Assembly: GCA_944321645.1 (NCBI GenBank)
Contig: CALUMB010000004.1
Span: 23,399 to 87,398, forward strand
Direction of reading: 5' to 3'
Origin: an uncultured Prevotella sp.
GTDB taxonomy: Bacteria; Bacteroidota; Bacteroidia; Bacteroidales; Bacteroidaceae
Length of the DNA: 64,000 bases
The notes below the pieces were generated by a model. That model saw nothing but the letters and a program-made list of their open reading frames with translations, did no database searches and had not been told where the DNA came from. The first letter of the stretch is position 1. Each line of letters starts with the position of its first letter. Position numbers and translations under genes: made by a program. This document shows positions 57,037-64,000 of the stretch, in pieces.

Positions 57037-59055
57037 TCAGAAACTTAAGTAATAATTGATTGAAGGCAAGACGCGAAGCGCGAACGAGAACGGCCTCACG
57101 GCATACTCATCGCCACTTATCTTGAGGCGGTAGAAGAGCACGTTCTCGTGGCCCGTGGCGTTGTAGAGCGACAGGTTGATGCCGCTGCGGCGGCCATGGC
57201 GCGGGCGGAAGTCGTAGTTTACCGACAGGTCGAGCCTGGCGTATGGCGGCAGCCGCTCGGCGTTGTGCGGCCCGTACTCGGAAAATATGTGGTCGCTGAG
57301 CAGGTAGAACCGCTCGATGCGGGTGAACGGGTTGCCGGAGGCCACCACTAACGTGGCCCCAAAGCTCCACCTCGGCGACAGTCTGAAGGTGGCCACGGCG
57401 TTGAGTTCGTGCGGCCGCTCGTGGCTCGCCGGATACCACCCGGAAAGCCCCGCGCCCGGAAAGCGGCGACGCGCCAGCCCGAAAGCGTAGGCCACCCAGC
57501 CCGTGAGCCGCCCCTTGCGCCGCTCGAGCATCAGCATTGCGCCGCAGTTGTAGCCCTCGCCGCTCATTACCGACTTGTCGAGCGAGTAGTCGTCGTAGAC
57601 GAAATCGAACACGTTGCCTATGTATTCCACCTGGTGATAGAGCCGCTTGTAGTACGCCTCGGCCTCCAGCCGCCACGCGCCGCGCCCTAAGTAAGCCTCG
57701 AAGCCGAGCGACGCGCCGAGCAGGCGGCCCGGCTCTTGGCCGTAGCCGGAGGAGAACCAGAACTCCGTTGGCAGGCCGATGTCGGAGAACCCCGTGCGCA
57801 CGAGGTATTGGTGGCGCGCCCATGCGTCGAGCTTTAGCTTGGCCGAGGGCGACAACCGCCACGAAAGCGCGAGCGAAGGGTCGGCCGATGCGCGGCTGCC
57901 GCGCGTGGTGGCGAAGAGCGTTGAGCGCACGCCTGCATCCACGCCAAGGCGGCCAAACTCGCCGCCCCAGCCGCCCCAGAGCGACACTTCGGCTGCACGC
58001 TGGCGGCCTTGGCTGCCGCTCGTCTGCACATACGCGCCGCCCACGGACGGGTCTTGCGGCCTTATATAATGGTATGTAGCATCAAGCCCCGCCTCGAAAT
58101 GGCCGACGGAAGCTTTCAGCTTGTAGCCCACGTCGGATATTGACGACGGGAGGACGACGCTCACCGTGGGCTGGTCGAGCGAGAAACGGCTGCCACTGCG
58201 CGTGAAAAAGAGGCTCTGCCGCAGCGTGAGCCGCCCCGAGAGGTGCTGCCAATGGAGCGCGGCCATGGCGTTTGCCCACCTAAGCGAAGTGTCCATGCCG
58301 TAGTTGCCCTCGCTGAAGCCCACGTCGTCGCCACCGTAGTACGCCTCGAGCCAGAGGCGGTTGCGGGCATCGGGCTGCCAGGCGAAGGTGAGGTTGTAGT
58401 CGTGGAAGAAGTAGTTTACCGACTGCCCGTCGAACTCAAGCCAGCGGGAATAGAGCAAGTTGAGGTAGGCTGCGCGGGCAGACAGCGCGAGGTGGGCTTT
58501 GTTTCCCACGGGAAGGCGCACCGTGGCCTGCGACGACATGGGGCCTACGCTCACGTCGCCCGTGGCGCGTGGCGGCCTGTCGGCGTGCGGCATCATGTCG
58601 AGCGTGCCGCCAAGGCAGTTCGGCGACGACGGCGACGAGGCTCTCTTTGAGAGCGACATGGCCGAGAAATGGGTGGGGTTGAACACGGAAAAGAAGCCGA
58701 GCATGTGGGCAGCGTTGTAGATTGGCACCCCGCCGAGGCTCACTTGGTTGTGTGAGTTGTCGCTCCCCTGTATGTGCAGCCCGGCGTCGTACTCCGAGTT
58801 TGTCTGCACCCCGGGCAGCATCTGCGCGTAGTGCATCGGGTCGGCGTTGCCGAGTATGCGCGGCATACGGTGCATAAGCTCCATGCTTACCACGCTCGCC
58901 CCATCGACGCTGCGCAGGCCGGAGCGCACGCGGCGGCCCGTCACGCTGACTTGCCGCAGCGTGTCGGTGAGCGTACCTACGCTATCGGCCGCCGCGCTGC
59001 CACGCACCGCGACGGCCGAACTCGCCATGAGAAGTGTCAACAGAAGCCTGCGCAC
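57037..59055 (-). CDS. TonB-dependent outer-membrane receptor
   Basis: 672 residues with a signal peptide (about 1-23). It begins almost at once with a plug domain (about 40-150, containing YAQMLPGVQTNSEYDAGLHI and VSLGGVPIYNAAHMLGFFS), then a 22-strand-type barrel ending in SINYYLSF with the usual terminal Phe. Unlike many relatives paired with DUF4249 proteins, it lacks an N-terminal carboxypeptidase-regulatory-like domain, so it is on the short side. It imports an unidentified ligand using TonB. It forms an operon with the lipoprotein upstream (26-bp gap) and DUF4249 downstream (1-bp gap). Confidence 0.9.
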   Translation of the reverse strand: MRRLLLTLLMASSAVAVRGSAAADSVGTLTDTLRQVSVTGRRVRSGLRSVDGASVVSMELMHRMPRILGNADPMHYAQMLPGVQTNSEYDAGLHIQGSDNSHNQVSLGGVPIYNAAHMLGFFSVFNPTHFSAMSLSKRASSPSSPNCLGGTLDMMPHADRPPRATGDVSVGPMSSQATVRLPVGNKAHLALSARAAYLNLLYSRWLEFDGQSVNYFFHDYNLTFAWQPDARNRLWLEAYYGGDDVGFSEGNYGMDTSLRWANAMAALHWQHLSGRLTLRQSLFFTRSGSRFSLDQPTVSVVLPSSISDVGYKLKASVGHFEAGLDATYHYIRPQDPSVGGAYVQTSGSQGRQRAAEVSLWGGWGGEFGRLGVDAGVRSTLFATTRGSRASADPSLALSWRLSPSAKLKLDAWARHQYLVRTGFSDIGLPTEFWFSSGYGQEPGRLLGASLGFEAYLGRGAWRLEAEAYYKRLYHQVEYIGNVFDFVYDDYSLDKSVMSGEGYNCGAMLMLERRKGRLTGWVAYAFGLARRRFPGAGLSGWYPASHERPHELNAVATFRLSPRWSFGATLVVASGNPFTRIERFYLLSDHIFSEYGPHNAERLPPYARLDLSVNYDFRPRHGRRSGINLSLYNATGHENVLFYRLKISGDEYAVRPFSFALRVLPSINYYLSF

Positions 59056-59081
59056 TTTAGGGTCTGAAGCCTGGCCGGAGG

Positions 59082-60428
59082 TTACCAGTCGATGTTTTCG
59101 CCTTCAGTCTCGTCAACAAGCTTTACGAAGCTCTCCACCATGTCCTTGAAGCGGCGCACCACGTTGTCGAAGTAGTCCTCGTCGAAATACTGCTCAAACG
59201 AGTAGGACGCCCCGCTGGGGAACTTCATCACAGGCTCGTAGTACCAATAAGTGTAATACCAGCCCCTATCCTCGAAGGGATAAAGCTCCACAGAGGCGCT
59301 GCGCTCGCTGCTGTTGAAGTATAGGCCGAGGTCGATGTACTGGTTGGCGCGCTCCACGGCATCCTTGAATAAGGTTTCGTTGCCCTCGTTGTCGTCGGCC
59401 TCTTCGATGCAGTCGGACAGCAGGTGTATGTCGTTGATGTAGCCGCGAAGCTGCACTTCGCCCATAATGTCGATTTCGATCGGGCTCACGCTGCCCATGG
59501 GGTTATTGTCGTCGGATAGGTCGCCAGCGGCCTCCACGGAGGCGGAGATGAGCTTACGCCCGCCTTTTGAGAACGTTACGGAGGCTGCGGCCTCGCGCCC
59601 GGCGTTGAACATCACCTTGTCGACCACCACAGAGTAGTTCTCGGCCTTCACCTCCACGGTCACCTCGGCCATGTCGGTCTTGTAGTTGAACTCGCCGCTG
59701 GGGTCAGACAGGCGCAAGTTGGTGTTCACGGTGGCCTCTATCGGGGTCTGTCCGCCGCGCGTGAACCTAAGGTTGATTTGCTCCGGCACTACGAACCTGT
59801 TCTCGTAGCGCGTGGTGACGTAGTAGCCGCCGTATGGATAGCTGCTTACCCAATCCCATTCTTCGTCGTCAAACTCCTCGTGGTGTATTTCCGTTCCGCC
59901 AGCGCTGCATGCGACTATAAGGCTGCAACGGTTGCCCTGCTTGTCGTTGAACACCAGCGCAAGGTTGTTCACGTCGGTGTCGGTCTGGACCCACTTGCCG
60001 TCCTGCAACTCGAACTGCCCATAAAAGTTTGCGGCTTGGTAGAGGCGCAGGATGTCGTCGCCGGCCGTATGCACCTCGCAGGCGTCGAGCGCGGCGTCTA
60101 TCCAGCTGTCGAACACGCTTCCGTCGGTGGTTTCCCTCTCCACGTCATACCATACGTCAGACAGCTCGTTGAAGTCGGCTGAGTTGAGTTGGGAAATGAG
60201 GTTGTCGGCCACGTTGTTTAACCTTTCCTTGGCCTCGTTCTCACTGAGTACGCCGCCGGGCGTGCCTTGGCCGCCTTGGCCCTCATCATCGCCGTCGCCT
60301 TGGTCGCCGCCTTGGCCGCCGCCACCGCCACCGGGCTGTTCAACCGGGTCGTCGTCGCCGCACGAAACCATCGTCACCGGGAGTGACAGAGCCATGAATA
60401 CCATGGCCATTACGCTAAATTTCCTCAT
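59082..60428 (-). CDS. Large lipoprotein of unknown function, first gene of a receptor operon
   Basis: 448 residues. A lipoprotein signal ends at Cys23 (MVSC), then an acidic GDDD and a striking Gly/Asp/Gln-rich linker (about 28-58). The mature part is acidic and rich in Asp, Glu, Tyr and Trp. It has a helical region (about 63-150), a central beta-rich region with an aromatic patch (DDEEWDWVSSYPYGGYYVTT) and a C-terminal helical end. I recognise no domain. The linker and acidic signal fit a surface-exposed lipoprotein. As first gene of the lipoprotein, TonB receptor, DUF4249 operon it may be a ligand-binding or accessory component. Confidence 0.8.
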   Translation of the reverse strand: MRKFSVMAMVFMALSLPVTMVSCGDDDPVEQPGGGGGGQGGDQGDGDDEGQGGQGTPGGVLSENEAKERLNNVADNLISQLNSADFNELSDVWYDVERETTDGSVFDSWIDAALDACEVHTAGDDILRLYQAANFYGQFELQDGKWVQTDTDVNNLALVFNDKQGNRCSLIVACSAGGTEIHHEEFDDEEWDWVSSYPYGGYYVTTRYENRFVVPEQINLRFTRGGQTPIEATVNTNLRLSDPSGEFNYKTDMAEVTVEVKAENYSVVVDKVMFNAGREAAASVTFSKGGRKLISASVEAAGDLSDDNNPMGSVSPIEIDIMGEVQLRGYINDIHLLSDCIEEADDNEGNETLFKDAVERANQYIDLGLYFNSSERSASVELYPFEDRGWYYTYWYYEPVMKFPSGASYSFEQYFDEDYFDNVVRRFKDMVESFVKLVDETEGENIDW

Positions 60429-60551
60429 AAGTTAGTTTTCTTTAGTGTGATACAATATTGGTTTTCAGTTAGTCTCTCACGTCTGCGCCCGCTACACGAT
60501 GGCAAAAAGCAAGCTTGCTTGCAGTTTCGCCGGGCGCGACTTATCTTATTG

Positions 60552-60559
60552 CAAAGATA
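60552..60559 (-). promoter_or_regulatory. Bacteroidetes -7 promoter element for the lipoprotein-receptor-DUF4249 operon
   Basis: The minus strand reads TATCTTTG. The leader to the ATG at 60428 is about 120 nt. Confidence 0.6.
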
Positions 60560-60708
60560 CGCAAACTTTGTCAAATAAACGACAAAACGCAAAGATTAAT
60601 TTTAAAACATATTGAAATGGCGGCCAGCCATGCCTCGATTTTTAGCAAAACCACTGCCTGCCGACCACAAATCTTATCCCAAAGCTTTGCCGAAAGGCAG
60701 ATTTGCGC

Positions 60709-60716
60709 TAACTTTG
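60709..60716 (+). promoter_or_regulatory. Promoter of the LuxR-type gene
   Basis: TAACTTTG matches TAnnTTTG, with TTG at 60687-60689 spaced 19 nt upstream, the ideal -33/-7 arrangement. Transcription would start almost exactly where the 66-bp repeats begin. Confidence 0.7.
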
Positions 60717-60722
60717 CATAAC

Positions 60723-60854
60723 GCAAGCTGCGCTCGGGAAACCGAAAGCAAGCTTTCTTTCCGCTCGCTTGCATTGCCTTTGCAGAATGCAAGCTGCGCT
60801 CGGGAAACCGAAAGCAGGCTTTCTTTCCGCTCGTTTGCATTGCATTTGCACAAT
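60723..60854 (+). repeat. Two 66-bp tandem repeats forming the LuxR leader
   Basis: Unit 1 (60723-60788) and unit 2 (60789-60854) are 62/66 identical and begin GCAAGCTGCGCTCGGGAAAC. Each unit contains the palindrome-like GAAAGC(A/G)(A/G)GCTTTC and ends near (C/A)TTTGCA. Together they occupy the entire predicted leader up to the ATG at 60858. Confidence 0.8.
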
Positions 60855-60857
60855 GTT

Positions 60858-61460
60858 ATGGACATAAAGTTAGACAGCCGCCCCCGCGTGGCAATAGTAG
60901 ACCCGAACACTCCCGCCGCACTGGGCATGAAGGCACTGCTGGAGGAAGTGGTGCCGATTGTAGAGGCCGACACGTTCGGCTCGTTCGCCGAACTGTCGGC
61001 CAACGAGCCGGAGAGGTATTTCCACTACTTCGTTTCGCTGAACACCCTACTCGAAAACCGCAGCTACTTCGCCGCACGGCGGCACAAGACAATAGTGCTG
61101 GCGGCATCGGCCGACGCCGGGGCGCAGCCAGCCGGCTTCCACTGCGTATGCACCTGCGTGCCGGAACGCCAGCTCGCCAAGCAGCTCCTGGCCCTCGAAC
61201 AGAGCGCACACGCCGACGGGCGGCACCTGCCGCCTATGCAACGGCGGCACGGCCCCAAGCTCACGGAGCGCGAGGCCGAGGTGCTGGCGCTCATCGCGCG
61301 CGGCCTGATAAACAAGGAAATTGCCGAACGGCTGGGCATCGGGCTGGCCACCGTCATCACCCACCGCAAGAACATCATGGAAAAGCTTGGGGCGAGGAGC
61401 GTGTCTGCGCTCACGATATACGCCGTGATGAACGGCTACGTTGACATGAACAGCATTTAG
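60858..61460 (+). CDS. LuxR-type transcriptional regulator with degenerate receiver domain
   Basis: 200 residues from ATG 60858; earlier in-frame codons translate the leader repeats and are not coding. Residues 8-125 resemble a response-regulator receiver (RVAIVDPNTPAALGMKALLEE), but the position of the phosphorylated Asp holds Ser (about residue 60, YFVSLNTLL), so ordinary phosphorylation looks impossible. The C-terminal LuxR/FixJ HTH (135-197) has LTEREAEVLALIARGLINKE and IGLATVITHRKNIMEKLG. It is probably a DNA-binding regulator controlled by another signal or by protein contact. No sensor kinase is adjacent. Confidence 0.85.
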   Translation: MDIKLDSRPRVAIVDPNTPAALGMKALLEEVVPIVEADTFGSFAELSANEPERYFHYFVSLNTLLENRSYFAARRHKTIVLAASADAGAQPAGFHCVCTCVPERQLAKQLLALEQSAHADGRHLPPMQRRHGPKLTEREAEVLALIARGLINKEIAERLGIGLATVITHRKNIMEKLGARSVSALTIYAVMNGYVDMNSI

Positions 61461-61483
61461 CGCCGGCCTTGGAAGCCCGGCGC
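61460..61483 (+). terminator. G+C-rich hairpin at the end of the LuxR-type gene
   Basis: A 7-bp stem GCGCCGG/CCGGCGC that starts at the last base of the stop codon. No T-run follows. Confidence 0.5.
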
Positions 61484-61555
61484 CGTGCAAGGCGGCAACC
61501 GCCTTCGAGACGCTGTGAGCCACACGTGGACAGGGCCGCTGCGCCCGTGGCTTAA

Positions 61556-61771
61556 TTGCATATATGCAACTAAAAACCGGCACGCGCCCGGCCATTTGCC
61601 GCAAGGGCCGACCGGGCTTGCGAAACGGCACGTTCCGCACTGCGAAACGGCACGTTTCAGCCCCTAAAACGCGCCGTTTTACGAGCCGAAACGGCACGTT
61701 TCTCAAAACGCTGTATATCAACCGATTATGCCGAACAGCACGAATTAACGCTTTTAACACACGAATGTTAA
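61556..61771 (+). repeat. Composite intergenic repeat, copy D
   Basis: The module TTGCATATATGCAACTAAAA (61556-61575) is identical to copy A. A G+C-rich spacer and an array of AAACGGCACGTTT-type units (61615-61705; at least four) follow, then ATGTTAAA (61765-61772), a degenerate form of the GTTAAC module. It fills most of the 440-bp gene-free stretch 61461-61900 between two convergent gene ends. Confidence 0.7.
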
Positions 61772-61807
61772 AAGCGGCATGCTTGGACTTATGCACAATA
61801 CGCCCGC

Positions 61808-61852
61808 AAAAAGGGGGCAAGGAAAGATCCGCCGACCGTTCCCTTGCCCCCT
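61808..61852 (-). terminator. Rho-independent terminator of nrdDG
   Basis: An 11-bp stem AGGGGGCAAGG/CCTTGCCCCCT (61812-61822 with 61842-61852) is followed on the minus strand by TTTTT. It lies about 50 bp beyond the nrdG stop. Confidence 0.8.
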
Positions 61853-61900
61853 GGCGTATGATATGAAAAGATGTTGCGTGATAGTGTGCGCCCAAGCCCC

Positions 61901-62365
61901 TTAGCGCCAGAAGCGCGAGGTTATGTCGGTGAAGTCGTCGCCCGAGGCACGTTTGTAGAGCCTTTGGTTGGTTGTGCGTTCCCGCAGGCAGCCGAGGTGG
62001 GCTATGTACGGGCCGAGCTTAATATAGTCGAAGTCGGCCTTGCGCACCGTGGCAGGCACCCGCTGGCGGCCACTGTACCACGCCACCTTGAGCGACGGGT
62101 GCTCCCGGCGCAGGTATGCGGCAAGCTCGCCCACGTATGCCGGGTCGGCATCGCCGCCCATGAAGCACACGCAGGTGATGCTGCCGGCGTATTGGCCTAC
62201 CAAGGCTTCGAGGGCCATGGGCGTGAGCGGCCGGCCCGTGTCGCCCCAAAGGTAGGTGCTGTGGCAGCCGGGGCAGCGGCAGGGGCAGCCCGAAAGGTTG
62301 ATGGCGAGCGTAACCTCGTCGGGGATTTCCTGGAAGACGATTCCCGTGTTTACGTATTTCAGCAT
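61901..62365 (-). CDS. nrdG: Anaerobic ribonucleotide reductase activating protein
   Basis: 154 residues. A radical SAM enzyme that installs the glycyl radical on NrdD under anaerobiosis. The cluster ligands Cys27, Cys31 and Cys34 (CX3CX2C) lie in SGCPCRCPGCHS, with an additional Cys29. ITCVCFMGGDADP is the Gly-rich SAM-binding region. It overlaps the nrdD 3' end by 7 bp, so translation is coupled. Confidence 0.95.
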   Translation of the reverse strand: MLKYVNTGIVFQEIPDEVTLAINLSGCPCRCPGCHSTYLWGDTGRPLTPMALEALVGQYAGSITCVCFMGGDADPAYVGELAAYLRREHPSLKVAWYSGRQRVPATVRKADFDYIKLGPYIAHLGCLRERTTNQRLYKRASGDDFTDITSRFWR

Positions 62366-64000
62366 GGCATTTGGCTATTGCATGGTTCACTACTGCCACT
62401 GCCCCCGGCCGGTTCGGCCTCTGCCTTGGCGTAGAAGCGGCGGCGAGCCTCCTGCTGGCGGGCCTCGGAGAAGTTGCTCACGCGCTTGAGGTAGCCGATG
62501 ATGCGCGTCATGTAGTCAACGTTCTTAGAGTGGCAAACGGGGCATTCGTGCAGGTAGCGCTTGTCGATGTGGCCACAGTCGTTGCAGATGGTGTTCGGTA
62601 TGTTGAACGTGAAATAGTTGCAGCCCTCCTTGGCGGCCACGCGCAGCAGCTGTCGGTACTGCGCCTGCGAGAGGTGTTCCTCCAGGTTCATGTGCAGGGC
62701 GGAGCCTCCGGTGAGGTGCTCGATGTATGGCGCGCCGTGCAGGCGGAACTTGTCGAGGATGTTGAGCGAGTCGTCCTCCACTATGTAGAAGTAGCTGTTG
62801 TAGCAGTCGCGCGGCACGAGATAGCCGTCCTCGCGGTCCCACTTGGCGTGCTTCACGCCCACGTTCTCCGCCGGGATCATCTCGCAGTTGAACATTACGT
62901 CCTTCGTGCGGTACTCGCGGTTTTTCTGTTCGATGATGCCGAGCACGCCCTGCACGAAGGCGAGGTAGTCGGGGTTGTCGTTGATTTGCAGCCCCATGAA
63001 CTCGGCTGCCTCTACAAGCCCGTTGACGCCTATGGTGAGATACTGCCGCGACATATTGATGTAGCCCGCGTCGAACAGCGGGAGCATGCCGTGGGCCTGC
63101 AGCTCCTTGAGGTTCTCGTTGTAGGCCAGCTGCACCTTGTGGCACAGGTCTGCTATGTCGGCCACGAACTGGCGGTAGTCCATCCCGTTGTTAACGGCAT
63201 ACTGCACGCAGCGGTTGAGGTTGATGGTGAGCACGCTCTTCGAGCCGGTCGACACGCCGCCCGCCCCGAGGGTGTAGCTGAAGCCGCCCGCCTGAATCTC
63301 GTTGCGCAGCCGGCAGCAGCTCGACAGCGAGTCGGCGTTGTCGCTCATGTAGGTGAAGAAAGAGTGGCCCTCGGCGTACATCTCCGCCGTGAAGTCGCCC
63401 CACTCCCGGTCGATTACGTCGCCGTCGCGGGTCAACAGGGCCATCGTCTCGACGGGAAACGTGAGCACGGTCTTGGTGCGCTCGGCGTTGAACCACTTCA
63501 TGAATCGCTTCTGCAGCCATGAAAGCCCCGCCCAGTCGGGCTTGCTGCCATCGGGGAAATAGAAGTCGCCGAAGATGCTCTCGAAGTACGGGCGGTCGTA
63601 GTAGGCGATGTTCCAGAACACGGCCTGGTAGTTCCTCGCGCCCGTGGGCTGGTTGATCGAGTAGACTATCTGCTCGAAGCAGTCGGTTATCACCTTGTCC
63701 ATCGTGCGCTGCTTCAGCGACAGGTCCACCACCTTTCCAGGCTCCTTATAGTACTCCTTGCCGTATTCAAGCCCGATGAAATAGTTGAGGTACATGAGGA
63801 ATTCGGGCGTGGCGCAGGCTCCGCTGAGCATGCTCGACACCATGAACACCATGTTTACGAAGCCGCCGCAAAACGACTTGAGGTTTGTTGGCGCGGTGGA
63901 GTTGCCGCCGATGGACAGCGTCCCGCCGATGAGCCAGGGATACATCGTTATCGACGCGCAATAGTTGGCAAGGCTCGTCTCGTCGTTCTTATATATAAAG
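62359..64000 (-). CDS. nrdD: Anaerobic (class III) ribonucleotide reductase, C-terminal part (cut by window edge)
   Basis: The frame is open through base 64000 on the minus strand (547 complete codons); the N-terminus is outside the window. It reduces ribonucleoside triphosphates without oxygen. Visible are YKNDETSLANYCASITMYPW at the edge, the barrel segments SKSVLTINLNRCVQYAVNNG and GVNGLVEAAEFMG, the zinc-binding C-terminal Cys pairs (CNDCGH...CPVCHS) and the glycyl-radical segment RIIGYLKR. A purely computational Met near 63945 is internal and not the start. Confidence 0.95.
   Translation of the reverse strand, partial: FIYKNDETSLANYCASITMYPWLIGGTLSIGGNSTAPTNLKSFCGGFVNMVFMVSSMLSGACATPEFLMYLNYFIGLEYGKEYYKEPGKVVDLSLKQRTMDKVITDCFEQIVYSINQPTGARNYQAVFWNIAYYDRPYFESIFGDFYFPDGSKPDWAGLSWLQKRFMKWFNAERTKTVLTFPVETMALLTRDGDVIDREWGDFTAEMYAEGHSFFTYMSDNADSLSSCCRLRNEIQAGGFSYTLGAGGVSTGSKSVLTINLNRCVQYAVNNGMDYRQFVADIADLCHKVQLAYNENLKELQAHGMLPLFDAGYINMSRQYLTIGVNGLVEAAEFMGLQINDNPDYLAFVQGVLGIIEQKNREYRTKDVMFNCEMIPAENVGVKHAKWDREDGYLVPRDCYNSYFYIVEDDSLNILDKFRLHGAPYIEHLTGGSALHMNLEEHLSQAQYRQLLRVAAKEGCNYFTFNIPNTICNDCGHIDKRYLHECPVCHSKNVDYMTRIIGYLKRVSNFSEARQQEARRRFYAKAEAEPAGGSGSSEPCNSQMPC

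Larger units (their letters stand above)
60429..60857. other. Divergent control region between the receptor operon and the LuxR-type gene
   Basis: Holds promoter elements for both sides (60552-60559 minus, 60709-60716 plus) and the 66-bp tandem repeat of the LuxR leader. A GCAAGCTTGCTTGC palindromic stretch lies at 60508-60521. Confidence 0.6.

Noticed and set aside
60612-60857. Earlier start of the LuxR-type protein including the repeat region
   Set aside because: A promoter lies inside that stretch and the added residues are translations of the 66-bp repeats; the receiver-like fold begins just after ATG 60858.
61615-61705. CRISPR array, suggested by the repeated AAACGGCAC words
   Set aside because: The units are short, unevenly spaced and inverted, the spacers are only a few bases, and no cas genes are present.

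Overview
The window comes from a Gram-negative anaerobe of the order Bacteroidales, most likely Prevotella-like (Prevotellaceae). The evidence is: Bacteroidetes-type promoters (TAnnTTTG at -7) in front of many genes; the type IX secretion (T9SS) translocon gene sprA, which Bacteroides itself lacks; cargo-like proteins ending in short C-terminal sorting-type tails; a BspA-like leucine-rich-repeat protein; a C10 (streptopain-type) protease; pectin-degrading enzymes; and both class II and class III ribonucleotide reductases. The DNA is G+C-rich, so long spurious antisense reading frames lie over most real genes.

Layout. 1-6685 (minus): a run of glutamine-amidotransferase genes, transcribed glmS, purF-like, carA, carB (carB is cut by the window start). 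6752-7561 (minus): a lone polysaccharide-export lipoprotein. 8162-9562 (minus): glucuronate isomerase uxaC, divergent from asparaginase ansA (plus). 10906-16193 (minus): dipeptidyl peptidase, GH105/DUF4861 glycosidase and short-chain dehydrogenase in one direction, divergent from a YhcC-type radical SAM gene. 17457-27336 (minus): BspA-like protein, the giant sprA, and ruvA. 27544-28443 (plus): diaminopimelate dehydrogenase. 28908-32042 (minus): a small lipoprotein and the C10 protease. 32361-43952 (plus): rhamnogalacturonan lyase, class II ribonucleotide reductase, folB, an amidase-mlaD pair, a conserved unknown, a carboxynorspermidine/saccharopine dehydrogenase and recA. 44245-48797 (minus): ligA, a B3/4-domain protein, umuD and umuC. 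48899-55916 (minus): porin, imelysin, di-heme oxidoreductase and CcsBA, which looks like an iron/heme-related envelope module. 56175-60428 (minus): unknown lipoprotein, TonB-dependent receptor and DUF4249 lipoprotein. 60858-61460 (plus): a LuxR-type regulator. 61901-64000 (minus): nrdD (cut by the window end) and nrdG.

How the genes relate. Pectin use is represented by PL11 lyase, GH105 hydrolase and UxaC, with T9SS (SprA) as the probable exporter of the lyase and the protease. DNA maintenance genes (recA, ruvA, ligA, umuDC) and nucleotide supply genes (carAB, purF-like, nrdJ, nrdDG, folB) form the housekeeping part.

The most unusual non-coding feature is a composite intergenic repeat present in four copies (about 7789-8005, 17240-17415, 28649-28866, 61556-61771), always next to gene 3' ends. 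It combines a palindromic TTGCATATATGCAA module, an array of AAACGGCACGTTT-like inverted units, and a GTTAACAT module. Other notable structures are a 66-bp tandem duplication that makes up almost the whole leader of the LuxR gene, and long inverted repeats upstream of recA and between ligA and the B3/4-umuDC operon. No tRNA, rRNA, CRISPR array or complete insertion sequence was seen.
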